From Oenanthe sinensis (taxonomy: Eukaryota > Streptophyta > Magnoliopsida > Apiales > Apiaceae): a stretch of DNA of 64,000 bases. Positions 12,130-25,000 of the stretch are shown in pieces. The position numbers and the translations under genes were made by a program. The first letter of the stretch is position 1, and every line of letters begins with the position of its first letter. The notes below the pieces were generated by a model. That model ran no database searches. It was given only the letters and a program-made list of their open reading frames with translations, and had not been told where the DNA came from. Where the stretch lies: NCBI GenBank assembly GCA_028671895.1, contig JAPMAC010000209.1:23644501-23708500 (forward strand), read 5' to 3'.

Positions 12130-15100
12130 ACTGGTATCAAAAGCTCAAGTTTTCAAGCGAGGGGGAGCGATGGCAGAAGAATAGAAAGTAAAGATCAACA
12201 AATTTGATGGTAGAGATTTTGGTTTTTGGAAGATGCGGATTGAAGACTATTTGTATCAGAAAAAACTACATGAACTGCTAGAAGAGAAGAAGCCAGATTC
12301 AATGGATGAAAAAAGAATGGAAGCTATTAGATAGGCAGGCTCTGGGTGTTGTTAGCTTGACTTTGGAGAAAAATGTTGCTTATAATATCGTCAAGGAAGA
12401 GACAACTCATGGATTGATCAAGGCATTGTCAAATATGTATGAGAAGTCATCTGCTTCAAATAAGGTATATTTAATTCATTTGTTATTTACCACGAGAATG
12501 AATGAAGGTGATTGTGTTGATGATCATGTGAACGAATTTAATTATATCCTATCAAGACTCGTATCAGTGGATATAAAATTTGATGATGAAGTATACCTTG
12601 TTGTTGATATCCTCATTACCTGTCAGTTGGTAAGGATTTGTCACTAAAATTAGTAATTCATCTAGGGGCAATAAGATGACTTTTGATAGAGTTCGATATT
12701 CGATTCTTTAAGAAGATATTCATAGAAGAAACTCAGGAGAGTCGTCTAGTTCCTTTTTGAGTACTGAGAGTAGAAGCAGAAAATCTGAAAAGGGGCAGAA
12801 TCAGGGACGTAGCAGATCGAAGTCACAAAAGAGAGGGCAATCCAAAGATCGCAAGGAGTTTGTTTGTTGGAATTGCCAGAAAAAGGGTCACTTTAGAAAT
12901 CAGTGTACGACTCCTGCAGCTTCTAAAGGAAAGAAGAAAGAGGATAATTAAGTTAATATAGTTGAAGAAGTTGTGAATGACGATGCTTTGACTTTTGTGT
13001 TGAATTTTCCATTGAATCATGGGTTATGGATTCTGGTGCATCATTTTATGCTACTCATTGCAAGGATTTGATGTTAAATTTCAGAATTGGAAATTTTGGT
13101 AAAGTTCGTCTTGCTGATGATGAGACTTTGGATATTGCTGGCATGGGAGATATTAATCTCAGAATCTCTTTGGGAACTAGCTGGATGTTGAAAGATCTAA
13201 GGTACATTCATTGACTTAAAAAGATGTTGTTATATGTGGGTCAGTTAAATAAGGAAGGGTATCGAGTTACTTTCGAAGACGGACAGTGGAAGGTTATAAA
13301 GGGGAACCTAGTTATTGCTCATGGAGATAAGAAAGGGACTTTATACATTATTGAACAATCTTGTGATGAAGCAAACGTAGTTATCTATAAGATCGGGTCT
13401 TCAACTTTGTGGCACCACAGACTTGGTCATATGAGTGAAAAGGGTATGAAGTTGTTAACTTCGAAGGGGAAGATTCCAGAACTGAAGAATGTGAAAGTTG
13501 GTTTCTGTGAGCCATGTATTCTTGGAAAGCAGAAAAGAGTTACTTTTATAAAATCAAATAGGATGCCCAAAGCTAAGTAATTAAAGCTAGTTCATACAGA
13601 TGTATACGGTCCAACAACAGTTGCATCGTTAAGAGGATCTCGCTACTATGTCACTTTCATTGATGATTCCACTAGGAAGGTATGGGCTTATTTTTTGAAA
13701 AATAAATCAAAAGTGTTTGGCACTTTTAAGAAGTGGAAGACTGAAGTTGAAACTCATACTAGCTTGAAGGTTAAGAGTTTGATGTCAGATAACGGTGATG
13801 AGTATAGTAGTGATGAGTTTAAAAGCTATTACGCAGAATATGAGATTAGAATTATTAAAACTATTCCAGAGACATCGCAGCAGAATGGTGTTGTAGAGCG
13901 CATGAATAGAACCTTGAATGAGATGGCCAAAAGTATGAGAATACATGCAGGGATGCCAAAGATTTTTTTGGCAGATTCAGTTAACACAAGAGCATATCTC
14001 ATAAATATATGACCTTCAGTTCCTTTGGGGTTCAAGATTCCTGAAGAAAAGTGGCATAAAAAGGAGGTAAATCTTTTGCACTTACGAGTTTTTGGTTATG
14101 TTTCATATGTGTGTATTAATGATTCTTACAGGGACAAGCTTGATCCAAAATCAAAGAAGTGTATCTTCATTAATTATGGCTCAGATGATATAGGTTACCG
14201 TCTTTGGGATGAACTAACGAAGAAGGTCGTTAGAAGTAGAGATGTTACTTTTAATGAAAATGCAGTGTACAAAGATAAGCTTGTAGTCGATTCTGATTTT
14301 ACACAAGAACAACCTGAGAAGGAGAATGCAGTACTCGAAGATATTACAGAAGAAGATCTTGCAGGAAATAGTGGGAGTTCGAGGAATGTTGATGAGAATA
14401 TTCCAGTTACTCCAGAGGTTGAGGTAAGATGATCTAGCAGAATTATGAGGTCACTGCAAAGATTTTTACCTTCAGTATATTATATGTTATTGACCGAGGA
14501 TGGAGAGCCTCAATGTTATTCAGAGGCAGTTCAAGTTGATGATTCAGTTCGGTGGAAATCAGCCATGGAAGAAGTGATGAATTCTCTTGAGAAGAATGAG
14601 ACTTGGTCTTTAACATAATTACTAGCAGAAAAGAAGGCATTACAGAATAAGTGGGTGTTCCAGATAAAAGAAGAACATGATGGAAGCAAGAGGTACAAAG
14701 CAAGGTTAGTAGCCAATGGTTATCAACAGAAAAAGGGTATCGACTATAATGATATATTTTCTCCGGTTGTTAATATGACTACTATTAGAATTGTACTAAG
14801 TATTGTGGTCGTAGAGGAGTTACATCTAAAGCATTTAGGTGTTAAGACCACGTTCTTACATGGGGATCTTGAGGAAGACATCTACATGGTACAGCCAGAG
14901 GGATTTCAGGTAGTTGGGAAAGAAAACCTTGTTTGCAAGCTTATAAAAAGCTTGTATGGTTTGAAGCAAACACTACGACAATGGTACTTGAAGTTTGATA
15001 GCTTTATGATGAAGAATGGGTACACGAGGAGTGCTATGAATCATTGTTGTTTCTTTAAACAGTTTGATTTATCTTATATCATATTGTTGTTGTATGTTGA

Positions 15101-15336
15101 TGATATATTGATAGTAGGATCAAACATGATGGAAATCAACAGGCTAAAGAGACAGATGCCTGAGGAGTTTGAGATGAAGGATATGGGTGTAGTAAAATAA
15201 ATACTTGGTGTGAGCATCATGAGGGATAGATCTGAAGGTATTTTGAAATTATCTCAAGAGAAGTATATTGGGAAATTGTTGGAGAAGTTCAGTGCCCAAG
15301 ATGCGAAGACCAGAAGTAGTCACCTAAAAAGAAGTA

Positions 15337-15588
15337 CTCCCTCCGTCCCATCCAATTGTTATCACTTTTTTTTCACTTTCTGGCACGCATTTTAAGGTGG
15401 ATTTTAAGGATAGTTCCATAACTTATTTTTAAAAATTTCTTTTTTTGTATAAAAATAGGATTGTTCTATTTTTATACAAAAAAAGAAAATTTCAAAAATA
15501 AATTATGGAACTATCCTTAAAATTCACCTTAAAATACGTGCCAGACAACCCATTTTGAAATGATAACAACTCAACGGGACGGAGGGAG
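15337..15588. mobile_element. Stowaway MITE (252 bp)
   Basis: Terminal inverted repeats CTCCCTCCGTCCC and GGGACGGAGGGAG at the two ends, with the TA target duplication at 15335-15336 and 15589-15590, are diagnostic of Stowaway elements (Tc1/mariner-mobilised). Almost the whole element is a palindrome: the two arms around the centre at about 15462 (CTATTTTTATACAAAAAAAG and its complement) pair closely. It interrupts the reverse transcriptase to RNase H connection of the Copia element. Confidence 0.95.
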
Positions 15589-15857
15589 TATATCCTTTGG
15601 CTACTCACATCAATCTCACGAAGAAGCAATCACCTAAAAAGGATGAAGACAAGAAAGATATGGCTAAAGTTCCGTATGCATCTGCAGTTGGTAGTTTGAT
15701 GTATGTTATGGTGTGTCAGTAGATTCATGTCTAATCCAGGAAAGGAGCATTGGGAAGCAATCAAGTGGTTGTTACGCTACTTGAAAGGTACATCCAAACT
15801 TGCATTATTTTCAGTAAGAAAGATGTTATCGTAGAAGGGTTCTCTGATGCAGATTTA

Positions 15858-17431
15858 TGAAAGTCATATGACTAGTCCTATTTTTAATAAGTAGATGACA
15901 ACTCAACTCAGATAAGAAAGCGAAGTAAATAATAAATATGGAATAAGGAATCAAGACGAAGAATGTCAACTAGACACGAAGAATCAGAATATCAGAAGAA
16001 GTCTAACAAGACTGCTACTCAACAATGAAAGAAGTTCATTTATATAATGAAGCGTCGGTGTAAAATAAAAGAGTAGTATCTCAAGGAGTTAAGAATATAC
16101 AGAAGGTTTTAATTGTCTACTATAGAAAGATTTCAGAGGAAGAAAATTATAGAGGAAGAACAAAAAGAAGACAAGATATAAAGACCACTACAGCAGAAAT
16201 GAGAATCAACATTGTAGTTAGTCATCCGTGAACCAGACCAGTGCATAGGGTGTCAACAATGTCAGTGAAGATTCGTTATCAAAAATTTCAAGTGGTTAGA
16301 AAGGTTATTATTGAAGAACATAAGAGTTTTATTTACATCAACAATAGTCCTACAGTCAAAACTTTAATTTAATTAACTTTAATTAAATTAATTAATTAGT
16401 TAATTTAATTAGTAAATTAATTCACTTAGAATTAATTTATTTCTTAAATTAATTAAAGGATTAATTAATTTAGAATTATTTTAGAATGAAGAAGACAGGA
16501 AGACCCAAGTCAAATCTACAGTGGTTGTGCAGTGAAGAGACTAAATTAATTCTACTATCAAAAGTTAATTAATTATTTAATTTATCTACTTAAATTAATT
16601 CACCTTGAATTAATTTAATTTATAATTTATTTAATTAAAAATTGGTGGAATTAATTAAGTTAAAAAGAGTATTTTATTTAATAATTAAAGAAAGTCTTGC
16701 TGCATAATTTAGAAAGTTTTGCCGAATCTGATCAACAAGACTTTCAAAAGTCCTACCGAATTAACTCAGCAAGACCTTTTAATAAGTCTTACCGAATTAA
16801 TTCAATAAGACTTATTAAAAGTCTTACTGAGTGTTCTTACAAGACTTTATAAAAGTCTTACCGAGTTTTTCAAAAGTCCTACCGAGTTTTGAAAAGTCTT
16901 ACGATTAGAAAAAGTCTTGCCCAACTTATTTCAAAAGTCTTAAACGTTATTTTATAAAGTCTTTTGATTTTTTAAATAAGTTTTATTCAAAAATATTGCT
17001 AGCTTCAACCTCTATAAATATGAAGCAATTAACTTCATTATTCAAGAGTAGAAAACTTTCAAATTCAGTAATTTGTCTACAGAGTTATATTCACAGATTT
17101 TCTGTGCTTGTTTGAATTCTTAATTCCTTAAATAGAACAATTCATGTCAAATTTGTTCTAAAAAATTAAGAAATATTCTACTGAATATTGTAACACACAT
17201 TCAAGTTTAATATACATATTTAACTTGAATCTTGTTTACTCACTTGCTAATTTTCTATATCTTAAATATTTAATCATGAAAATAGAAAACTAGTAAGTCA
17301 GCCTCCCAAATACCACAAGGACTCGAAACCTCAGTAAAGCAATAATTTAATTTCACAAATTCTAAAAATAATTTTAAATTGTTGTAAGTATCACATTTAA
17401 CCCCCTTCTACGATACTTCCGGGCCCCAACA
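15858..17431 (+). mobile_element. Solo LTR, Sirevirus-like
   Basis: A 1574-bp unit starts TGAAAGTCATATGACTAG and ends GGGCCCCAACA. It is flanked by the 5-bp duplication ATTTA (15853-15857 and 17432-17436). It has no internal region, which identifies a solo LTR left by recombination between two LTRs. Its start, TATA region (CTCTATAAATATGA at about 17011) and end closely resemble the LTRs of the complete element at 41141-54981, so it is a diverged member of the same family. Between about 16720 and 16930 it carries repeated AAGTCTTACCGA-type motifs. It sits inside the RNase H coding region of the Tnt1-like element, whose frame resumes exactly after removal. Confidence 0.95.
16720..16935 (+). repeat. 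AAGTCTTACCGA motif array in solo LTR U3
   Basis: The unit AAAGTCTTACCGA (and variants such as AAAGTCCTACCGA and AAGTCTTGC) occurs about ten times, some copies paired as AAGACTTATTAAAAGTCTT-like inverted repeats. It lies upstream of the LTR TATA box. Confidence 0.85.
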
Positions 17432-17974
17432 ATTTAGAAGGATGCTTGGATACAAGAAAGAGTACTACGGGATATATTTTCACTTTGGGTGGCACGGTAA
17501 TTAGTTGGATGTTTGGACTTCAAAAGGGTGTTGCTCTTTCAATCACAGAAGCAGAATATATGGCTATCTCTGAAGCTAGCAAAGAGATGATTTGGTTGAA
17601 GAATTTTCTTGGGAGTTGGGCAAGAAACAGGCGGACAATGCTTTGTATAGCGATAGTCAAAGTGTCATTCATCTTGTGAAGAATTCTGTGTTTCATGCTA
17701 GGACAAAGCATATACAGCTGAAATATCACTTTATAAGAGAGTTGATTAGCAATGGTACTTTGTCCTTGAAGAAAATCCTTGGTACAAAGAATCCTGCAGA
17801 TATGTTGACTAAGGTGGTTACCAATGAAAAGTTGAAGCTTTGTGTAGCTTCAACTGACCTTTAGAATTGAGTGATGAGAAGGCGCCACACTAGTTAGAGT
17901 ATTGTTTGAAGTATTGGGTTTTACCATATTTACAAGAGTGAAGTGAAGATGTGGTCAAACTCCAAGTGGGAGAT

Positions 17975-18287
17975 TATTGGGTTTTGTGGAGTCTACCTTT
18001 TTAGATTTGGATCAGTATCTGAGTTAGTCTAATTTTCATATTTAGACTATGATTTGATTTAGTCTACTTTTAAGGTTATGACTATGATTTGAGTTAGGCT
18101 CAGTTTCTTTCCCTATAAATATTCTCATGTAATTGTAAAACCCCAACACAATATCAATACAAAATTAGTGCGGCTTGTGGAGAAGAAAATTTCGAACCAC
18201 GTAAATTTTTGTCTCGTATAATTGTCATTTATTTTCTTGTTCTTGTTTATTCGCTTTGGATTTGTTTTCGTTGTTATGTAATCAACA
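17975..18287 (+). repeat. 3' LTR of Tnt1-like Copia
   Basis: 313-bp copy of the LTR at 11852. Its first bases are TATTGGG instead of TGTTGGG, and it has an extra ~35 bp in which a GACTATGATTTGA(T/G) unit is repeated. Confidence 0.9.
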
Positions 18288-18374
18288 ATACCCTTCCCAC
18301 GGCTTCGGAAACTTTGGACAAGGTATGTAAATTCATCTAATAAGTTTATCAAAAGTTGTCATATCAAAACATGA

Positions 18375-20187
18375 TAAAAAAGATTTGGAGAGGGCTATAA
18401 CGAGCTGGCTCAACAACGTACGTGAACAGAACAAAAGAAGAAAAAGGCAAGAGAGTTCTTTAACATATCATTAGATCAAGGTTCTCAGATTTCATGTAGG
18501 GAGTGATGGAACCAAGCCTCATATGTACTGGACTCTACTTGCATACAGTTGTGTTCAGAAAATTTCTTAATAACGGATGAAATAACATATTATTCCAACG
18601 AATAGGGAATAAGCTTTTATTTTTTATATCCTTAGAACTGATTCTGCCTGATAATCTCATTTCAAGAACATTAGAACCATGACAGTCACCAATGAACATC
18701 TATAATATTTTATGCTTTGGTAGTGCAACATGTAAATAATAGAAGAACTTCTCGTAAATAATAAACTATCTTCTCGTTCATCTCTTACAGGAGAACTTCT
18801 TTCTGTAAAGGTTCAGGAATCTATGTCAGACTCATGAACAAATATACACTAATAATATTCTTTATAAGTGCTATGTGGTATATTTAGACTGTTATATTCT
18901 ATATGATTGGGGCATTTATAGTATTCTGCATAAAGATGAATAGAAGATCCAACAAGACTCCCAGAGTATGGCTAAATGACAGAATCAGGCGGAACCGAAT
19001 GTAATAAGATATAACCAGAAAGAGGGTAAAATCTTTCTGCAGAGAGGAATTTATAGTGGAAATAAAGGGACACTATATATCTACAGTCGACAGCATAAAG
19101 TTCCCAGTCAGTTGATGTGCAGAATAAGTTGCCTACTGCAGTAGAGACTTGGAGAAAACCTCTATGACAAGAACAGTGATTAAATAGATGAAGAAGCATA
19201 GATTCAAATAATGTTGCGATAAACACATTTTTAAAACAATCGAATTAAGCAATGAATTAGCAGGTTCTAAAACTGGAAATTCTGTTCCTGGAGTCCGGAG
19301 AGGTGATTTGAAATTCTTGTATTTTATCATGAATCGAGTTTTAAAATGTAATGGGAACAAATAGTAGATGAAAGCAAAAAAGTTCTGATAAAATTTAAAC
19401 AAACTCCTCCGGGATATATTACTCCACAAGGAATCCTCGCTTCTGAACAGGAGATTAAGCATGTAGGAGGGGTAATATCTTTCTGAACTAGTACTTGGAA
19501 TACTACAGAGGATCATCCTTACAATCCTTACTAGTTACGACCATGACAGGGCAAAATATTCACATCTTTAGGCATGTAAAAACGATGCTTTTTCAACTTT
19601 ATTGATTTACACTACATTTTTAACTTTTGATGTCGTGTGTGGCACAATTTGTTGCTATCTGATAGGCGGGACATTTTGTTGTTAAAATGGAAACTTAAAT
19701 TTCCTGGGAACTGTAAAGGTCCTGTTATGGTTAATGGTAACCTTGTATGCCGTGACCAAACAAATATCAAAAGAAATCAGAGTACAGTAGCAGACTCCTA
19801 ACAGTTTCTTACACAGATAACTGAATTAATTTGCTGCATATTTAGTAACTAATAATATTGTTGGTCCGGAACTTAGGCAAAAAAAACACTGTTGGTCTGA
19901 AGTTCCCTAGTGCCTCTAAGGCACAGGCAACCATCATCAAATGGGGCACATGAAAGATTAGGCCAGTTGCCTGGAGACTCCATTGTGGAGAAGTAAAAGT
20001 ACCAACCCGCATTAACATATTTAATTTACCACAACTCATTTAGCTTACCAATATGGCAATATTCTAGTTCATACTGCAGAATCAGTTAATCAAATATTCA
20101 AATCCAGTTTACATCAGCAAACACTTTCATAGTACAGTTACTATTGAAGACGGACTACATCAAAACACGTTAAGCACAACTGTCAAC
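18375..20187. other. Intergenic, no supported gene
   Basis: Probable remains of the GAUT 3' region and then the 3' untranslated region of the bHLH gene (near 20040-20187). Minus-strand open frames at 18972-19226 and 19133-19516 look like chance: no recognised domain, and a composition rich in S, F, L and Y. Confidence 0.5.
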
Positions 20188-21520
20188 TCAAGCTACTGGT
20201 GGACGGAGGACATGATCCTGCGAGGTGTCAACAGAGGCAGGTGGCATAAATTGCCACATGGCAACTCCTGGGTAACTGATTATAGGTACATACTTGTTTC
20301 CTGCAACTGGAGCTTGTGCAGCATATGAGGCTTGAGGATAGGCAGCTGGGATAGAGGGCGGGGGAGGCAGGAAGCTTGGTTGTGCATTCATCGTACTCAA
20401 CTGGTTTTCCAGCTTATCTTTTTCTGCCTTCAGCCTCTGTTTTTCCTCTCGGAGTTCATTCTTCTCATTCTAGAAAATAAGAGTCAACTAATAGTTAGTA
20501 AGTGCAAGCTAACTGTTAGGCAAAGAATTTTATAACAATGCATACAGATATGACCAAAAAAAAAAGGATAAATGATAAAAGCAGTAGATACCAACCTTCA
20601 GCTCTTTGATCTTGTCCTGGAGATTTGTATTTGTGTCCTTCAACTTCTGGGATTCCGTACGTAATTGTGTTACCATTCGAGCAGCATCAATCAGTATAGC
20701 TGCCTTGTCCGTCTTGGGAGGCCTCCCTGGATCAAGAATTGCACCCAATTCCAAGAACCTAATACAACATACCAAACTTATCAAGTTCAAGCTTATACGT
20801 GTATTCTGTATATCAAAAAGGAAAAAGAAACACACTTGTCGTTGAGCTTATCCCTTCGCATCTTCTCCCTGCAAGCTTTGCTACTTGTGCCACAGCATGA
20901 TTCAGATCTTACCCTGTAGTATAATTCCACACACACAGACGCAGTATCAGTAAACAAAAGCAAACAACTGCAGCAAACTAAGAAATGTCCGTTCAGAAAG
21001 AAACGAAGCAATGTAACTCTCACGTATCCAATAATGCAATGATAGACGCCAAAACAAACACAATCACGAGAAAATTTTACCTCTTTTTCGATCCTGCTTC
21101 TTTAAGAACACTCGAACCCCCTTTTGACCCATCATTTTCCACACTAATAAGCAAACAACATAAAACTAAAAAAGTAAGAACCCAAAAAACAATTTAATTG
21201 AATTCAAGAATTGCACAATAGAACAGTACAAGACCATGACTAAACTGATGTCAATTGAATCCACATCAAATAAGAAGCCCTAAAACTATAACCAATAAAT
21301 ATAAAAACAAGTAAAATCTATATATTTCTCATTTTCTCATTTATAGAAACAAATAAAAAGAGCACAGATTATATTTATAGATATAAATAGAAATGATGAA
21401 ACATGAGAACCTGACATCAAGTGAAGGATCATTTAGGGTTTGCAGAGGCCAATTAGCATCGGGAACTGCAATATCGTCGAGCAATCCGTACACCCAATTG
21501 GTGTTTTCCGGTGACATCAT
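20188..21520 (-). CDS. bHLH transcription factor, ILR3/bHLH105-like (subgroup IVc)
   Basis: Five exons read cleanly on the minus strand: 21520-21411, 21143-21081, 20913-20836, 20758-20596 and 20469-20188, all with GT/AG introns and phases that agree, giving 231 residues. The protein starts MMSPENTNWVYGLLDD. The basic region SSKACREKMRRDKLNDK is followed by helix-loop-helix FLELGAILDPGRPPKTDKAA and ILIDAARMVTQLRTE, a long leucine-zipper-like coiled coil (QKLKDTNTNLQDKIKELK onward), and the conserved tail FMPPASVDTSQDHVLRPPVA. Arabidopsis ILR3 and bHLH115 share this gene structure, size (about 230-240 residues) and tail. Family members act in the nucleus as dimers in iron-deficiency responses. 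An ATG pair at 21520-21515 makes the exact start ambiguous by one residue. No lesions are visible, so it is probably functional. Confidence 0.95.
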
Positions 21521-22047
21521 CGTCAATGATTGCCGGAAAAATAGGAATATTCCGGTCAATTTGATAATTATGTAGAGAGAGAAAGAAAAATAGAAATTTG
21601 AGCAAGTTGCGAAAAAACGTGCCTGTGACAGGTTGTGCGTAAAGATGGGTTTTATTTGGCCCGGACAAGATTTCATTCGAAATTGATATTGAAAAGTTTG
21701 TTTTATTAATTATTTTTTAAATTTTTATTTTAAAAAATGAATTAAAAATAATTTATGAATTTTTTTTAAATCTTAGGTTTATGTTAAATTACATGTAAAA
21801 ATTATTAGTAAATTCTTAACTTAAAATGGAAGTAGTATTTTTTATCTGAGTAGACTAATAAGTTATGTTACACCTGAAAATAAGATTAAGTATTTTTAGT
21901 GAGTATTAATATATTTGGGTCAGAATAAGGTATATTTTTTCTTTTCAGGAGGAAGTGGCCTTCCCGAACCGGGAAGGGCGCGCCTCGGATAGCAAAAGGA
22001 GGGTGCACCCTATTTTGGATGATGACTCTTTTGATTCTTTTTGTATA
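21521..22047. other. bHLH upstream region and LINE target flank
   Basis: Bases 21521-21670 are the likely 5' untranslated/promoter region of the minus-strand bHLH gene. Bases 21945-22047 are unusually G+C-rich for the window (GGGAAGGGCGCGCCTCGG) and continue, after the LINE, into 27561-28020, so this is one sequence split by the LINE. Confidence 0.6.
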
Positions 22048-22091
22048 ATCTTGGCTTTCAACTTTTTTTTTTCAAATTAAAGTACTTGCTT

Positions 22092-25000
22092 TTATTCAAT
22101 TGAATCGATGATCAACGCATCACGAATACAATCAGGAGGGGTATCGACCCACTCATGAACGCCTGACATAGAATAAGTAGCCCGTGCTAACTCATGAGCC
22201 ACTACATTCGCAGACCTCGGGACATAGTCTACTAGCACTTCATCATAGTGCTTAAATAAATCAATACAATCTAACACAATCAAGTGAAAATAAGTATTTC
22301 CTTGAACACCTCTGCATGCTTCCACAAGTTCTTTCGCATCTGTTTCAAACACACATCGTTTGTATCCCAAATCTTTTACCCATGACAACGCTTCCTTAAG
22401 ACCAAGTGCTTCAGCCTCTCTGGGACTATACAAAGCCTGCAATTTGTGGTTTCGTGCTCGTATAAACTGACCACGTTCATCTCTGATTACACTTCCCACT
22501 CCGGTACTATCACATTCCACAAACAACGCAGCATCAGTATTTACTTTAACCCATCTATGTTGTGGTCTATGCCATCTCCTCACCCTCCCATCTATACCTG
22601 TTTCATGCCTTTTGCCGTCTGCACACTTCTGTTTCCATTCGTGAAACATGTTCATTACCAGTGCTTGTATACCAAACTCAGATACACTCACCTTATCCCA
22701 CACCCACCTGTTCCTACGATTCCATAAATTCCAACATACTAGCAGAATCAATGCAAAAGTACCTCGTGAACATTTATCTGCAAACTGTTGAATTACCTCT
22801 GTAATATGCCCATCGTATCCCGTCGTACTAACATCTGTCAACCCCATCTGGGACCATACTGACCTTGCAAACGAACAATCAAACAACACGTGAGTGGCAT
22901 CTTCATCCTTAACTAAACACCATGAGCATTTAACATTAAGCTGCACACGTTTCATAACCAAATCACTCGCAGTTGGTAAGCATCCATGACAGACGCGCCA
23001 AGCAAAATTGATTACCTTACTTGGTAATTTCAAGGACCAGATTTTCTTCCAGAACGCTGCATATGACCATTGTTGTATCCCTTGCACTGCTCTGTAACAA
23101 CTTTTCACAGAAAACATTTCTGATTTCTCCCATCTCCAAATCCACGAGTCTTCTCTACTCTGAGCTAGAATTGGTATACTTTTGATCAATTGCGCATCTC
23201 GTTCATTGCAGATATCATTTAAAACCTCCTCATCTCAGCGTCTACTATTAGTTTCCATTAGATTCACCACTCGTATATGCTCCAGCTCATGCGGCATTTC
23301 AGTAGTCAAAAAACCGTCATTGTCACCTAGCAACCATGGTATCTGCCACACAGTAGTTTGTGCCCCATCTCATATCCGTCTTCTACTTCCCTGTTTAACC
23401 ATCTCTCTCGCTGCATGAATACTTCGCCACATATATGATGGATTATCTCCTAGTTTAGCTTGCAAGAAATCACAATGTGGGAAGTATCTTGCTTTCATGA
23501 TACTCGTAACCAAGGGATTCTGATTATTAAGCAATCTCCACCCTTGTTTTGCTAACATAGCAAGGTTGAATTTGTTTAATTCCTTGAAACCCAATCCTCC
23601 CCCCTCTTTAGCAATACACATCATCTCCCAAGACAACCACTTAATTCCTTTGCTCGACCCTCCATTCCCCCACCAGAACGAGTTCATCTGCTTCTGAATT
23701 TGACTACATATCTCCTGTGGTATTAGCAGGAGATTCATCCAAAAATTTGGGATTGTTTGCGCAGCAGTCTTCAAAAGAACCATTTTACCACCCCTTGACA
23801 TTGCCTTATTCCTCCACCCTTCCAACTTAGAACTGATACGCTCCACCAAGAACTTAAACTCTTTATTTTTCCTCCTCCCAATATGCATTGGCAGTCCCAA
23901 ATATTTACCCGGTATACAGACTTCCTCGACCTGCAATGTTTCATAAATCTCCCTTCGCCCCCTACTCGTAGTATTAGGACTGAAGACCACATTAGATTTT
24001 CCAAAATTTACTGCTTGTCCTGATAATCTTTCGTACTCTAGTAGAATGTTCTTCATAGTCAATGCCTCCTGTTTTGTAGCTCTAAAGAAGAAATACGAAT
24101 CATCTGCAAATAAGAGATGTGACACTGGAGGTGCCCCTCGAGCAACTGAACACCCATGCAACAATCCCACCTGTTCATGTCTACGAATCATAGAGCTTAA
24201 CCCTTCCGCACATAAGATATATAGATAAGGGGACATAGGATCTCCTTGTCGAATACCCCTTTTTGGTTGCACATCACCAAATATCTCTCCCTCCTGAACA
24301 AAACTATACGAAACTGTTGTAACACATTTCATCACCCTGTCTATCCATACACTATTAAATCCAAATTTCCTCATCATAGCTTCCAAAAAATGTCACTCCA
24401 ATCTATCATATGCTTTAGACACATCAATTTTGAATCCCACTACTCCAGTCTTCCCTTGTCTTTTTCGCTGGATATAATGATTTAATTCAAATGCAATGAG
24501 CGCATTATCCGTGAGTAAACGACCTTCTATAAATGCACTCTGTGTGTCTGATATTAACATAGGTAAGCACTGCTTCAGTCGATTTGCCAAAACTTTAGAG
24601 ACAATTCTGATAAGCACATTACATAGTGAAATCGGTCGTAGATCAGTAACTTGCTGAGGCTTCATGATCTTTGGAATTAAACATACCACAGTTTTATTCA
24701 CAGCCTGTGGCAACTCCCCTGTACTCATAAAAGTCTGACAGCATCGTACCACGTCCTCTCCTACCACATTCCAATATGTTTGGAAAAAACACGGGTTCAA
24801 TCCATCGATACCCGGTGATTTATCTGGATGCATCGAGAATGCCGCATTCTTCACCTCCTCTCTTGTAACTGTTACCACTAACTCATTATCTTGTTCATCC
24901 GAAATTTTCTTTACCACTTCACGATCATAGAGTGTTTCCATCGTTCCTGAACTTTTGAATAATTCAGAAAAATATTCCACAATTACATGTCGAATCCCCT

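Larger units (their letters stand above)
12170..17863 (+). pseudogene. Copia gag-pol, broken
   Basis: An ATG at 12170 opens gag, but a TAG follows after four codons. Recognisable parts in order: gag UBN2-like domain (12185-12645, frameshift near 12320), CCHC zinc knuckle CWNCQKKGHFRNQC (about 12862-12903), protease DSGA motif (13026-13040), GAG-pre-integrase block LWHHRLGHMSEKGMK (about 13410-13455), integrase core with SDNGDEYSSDEF and PETSQQNGVVERMNRTLNEM, reverse transcriptase with GVKTTFLHGDLEEDIYM and the catalytic YVDDILIVG (about 15090-15120), and RNase H split by the solo LTR at 15857/17437, resuming DTRKSTTGYIFTLGG and TEAEYMAISEASKEM, ending HARTKHIQLKYHFIRE. Multiple stops and frameshifts exist, so no polyprotein is possible. 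Domain order (integrase before reverse transcriptase) is that of Copia. Confidence 0.93.
11852..18287 (+). mobile_element. Tnt1-like Copia retrotransposon, degenerate, nested
   Basis: The 5' LTR is 11852-12129 (TGTTGGG to CTCAACA) and the 3' LTR is 17975-18287. Both carry the TATA-like CCCTATAAATATTCTC and a shared poly-A-signal region. The primer-binding site TGGTATCAAAAGC (12132) is complementary to initiator methionine tRNA with one change, and a polypurine tract AAGTGGGAGA lies just before 17975. Flanks are ATAGCC (11846-11851) and ATACCC (18288-18293), a target duplication with one later change, inside the last part of a GAUT gene. The 3' LTR is about 35 bp longer because of a short internal duplication. 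Two later insertions sit inside: a Stowaway MITE and a Sirevirus-like solo LTR. Confidence 0.93.
10314..18374 (+). pseudogene. GAUT-type galacturonosyltransferase pseudogene, split by Copia
   Basis: GAUT proteins are Golgi GT8 enzymes that build pectin homogalacturonan. Similarity begins after a splice-acceptor-like AATAG at 10313 (IPQSLDEFVIDMKKYSVSDA), ends at a donor at 10470, and resumes at 10576 with ITKIQEYLYCHVAFSSIPK. Further recognisable blocks are SDNILAAYVLANSLVHNSLY, EKIVLHIVTDRKTY, then after a frameshift near 10915 VKGLRHIDWLTKGEF and EKDQRVRSQFSGGSSALVAN. After an intron (about 11158-11237) come LFPRLIKVVFLDYG, DIDMNGKVTDVVETCGERDN, MNIFDLEAWRRTN, SLIAFHGHVSIIESF and GVIHFNGRMKPWLDIA (to 11851). 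The DxD metal-binding motif is degraded (DYG). Several stops and frameshifts are present. The last segment (RLRKLWTRYV and NKFIKSCHIKT, stop 18372-18374) lies beyond the inserted Copia element and rejoins in frame. The N-terminal exons are missing. Closest to the GAUT8/9/11-like branch by eye. Confidence 0.9.

Noticed and set aside
18972..19516. Overlapping minus-strand frames of 84 and 127 codons
   Set aside because: No recognised domain, and S/F/L/Y-rich chance composition in A+T-rich DNA.
22446..22804. Plus-strand frames antisense to LINE ORF2 (and others at 23182, 24046, 24246, 25806, 26576, 26730)
   Set aside because: They are shadows of the minus-strand LINE coding frame.
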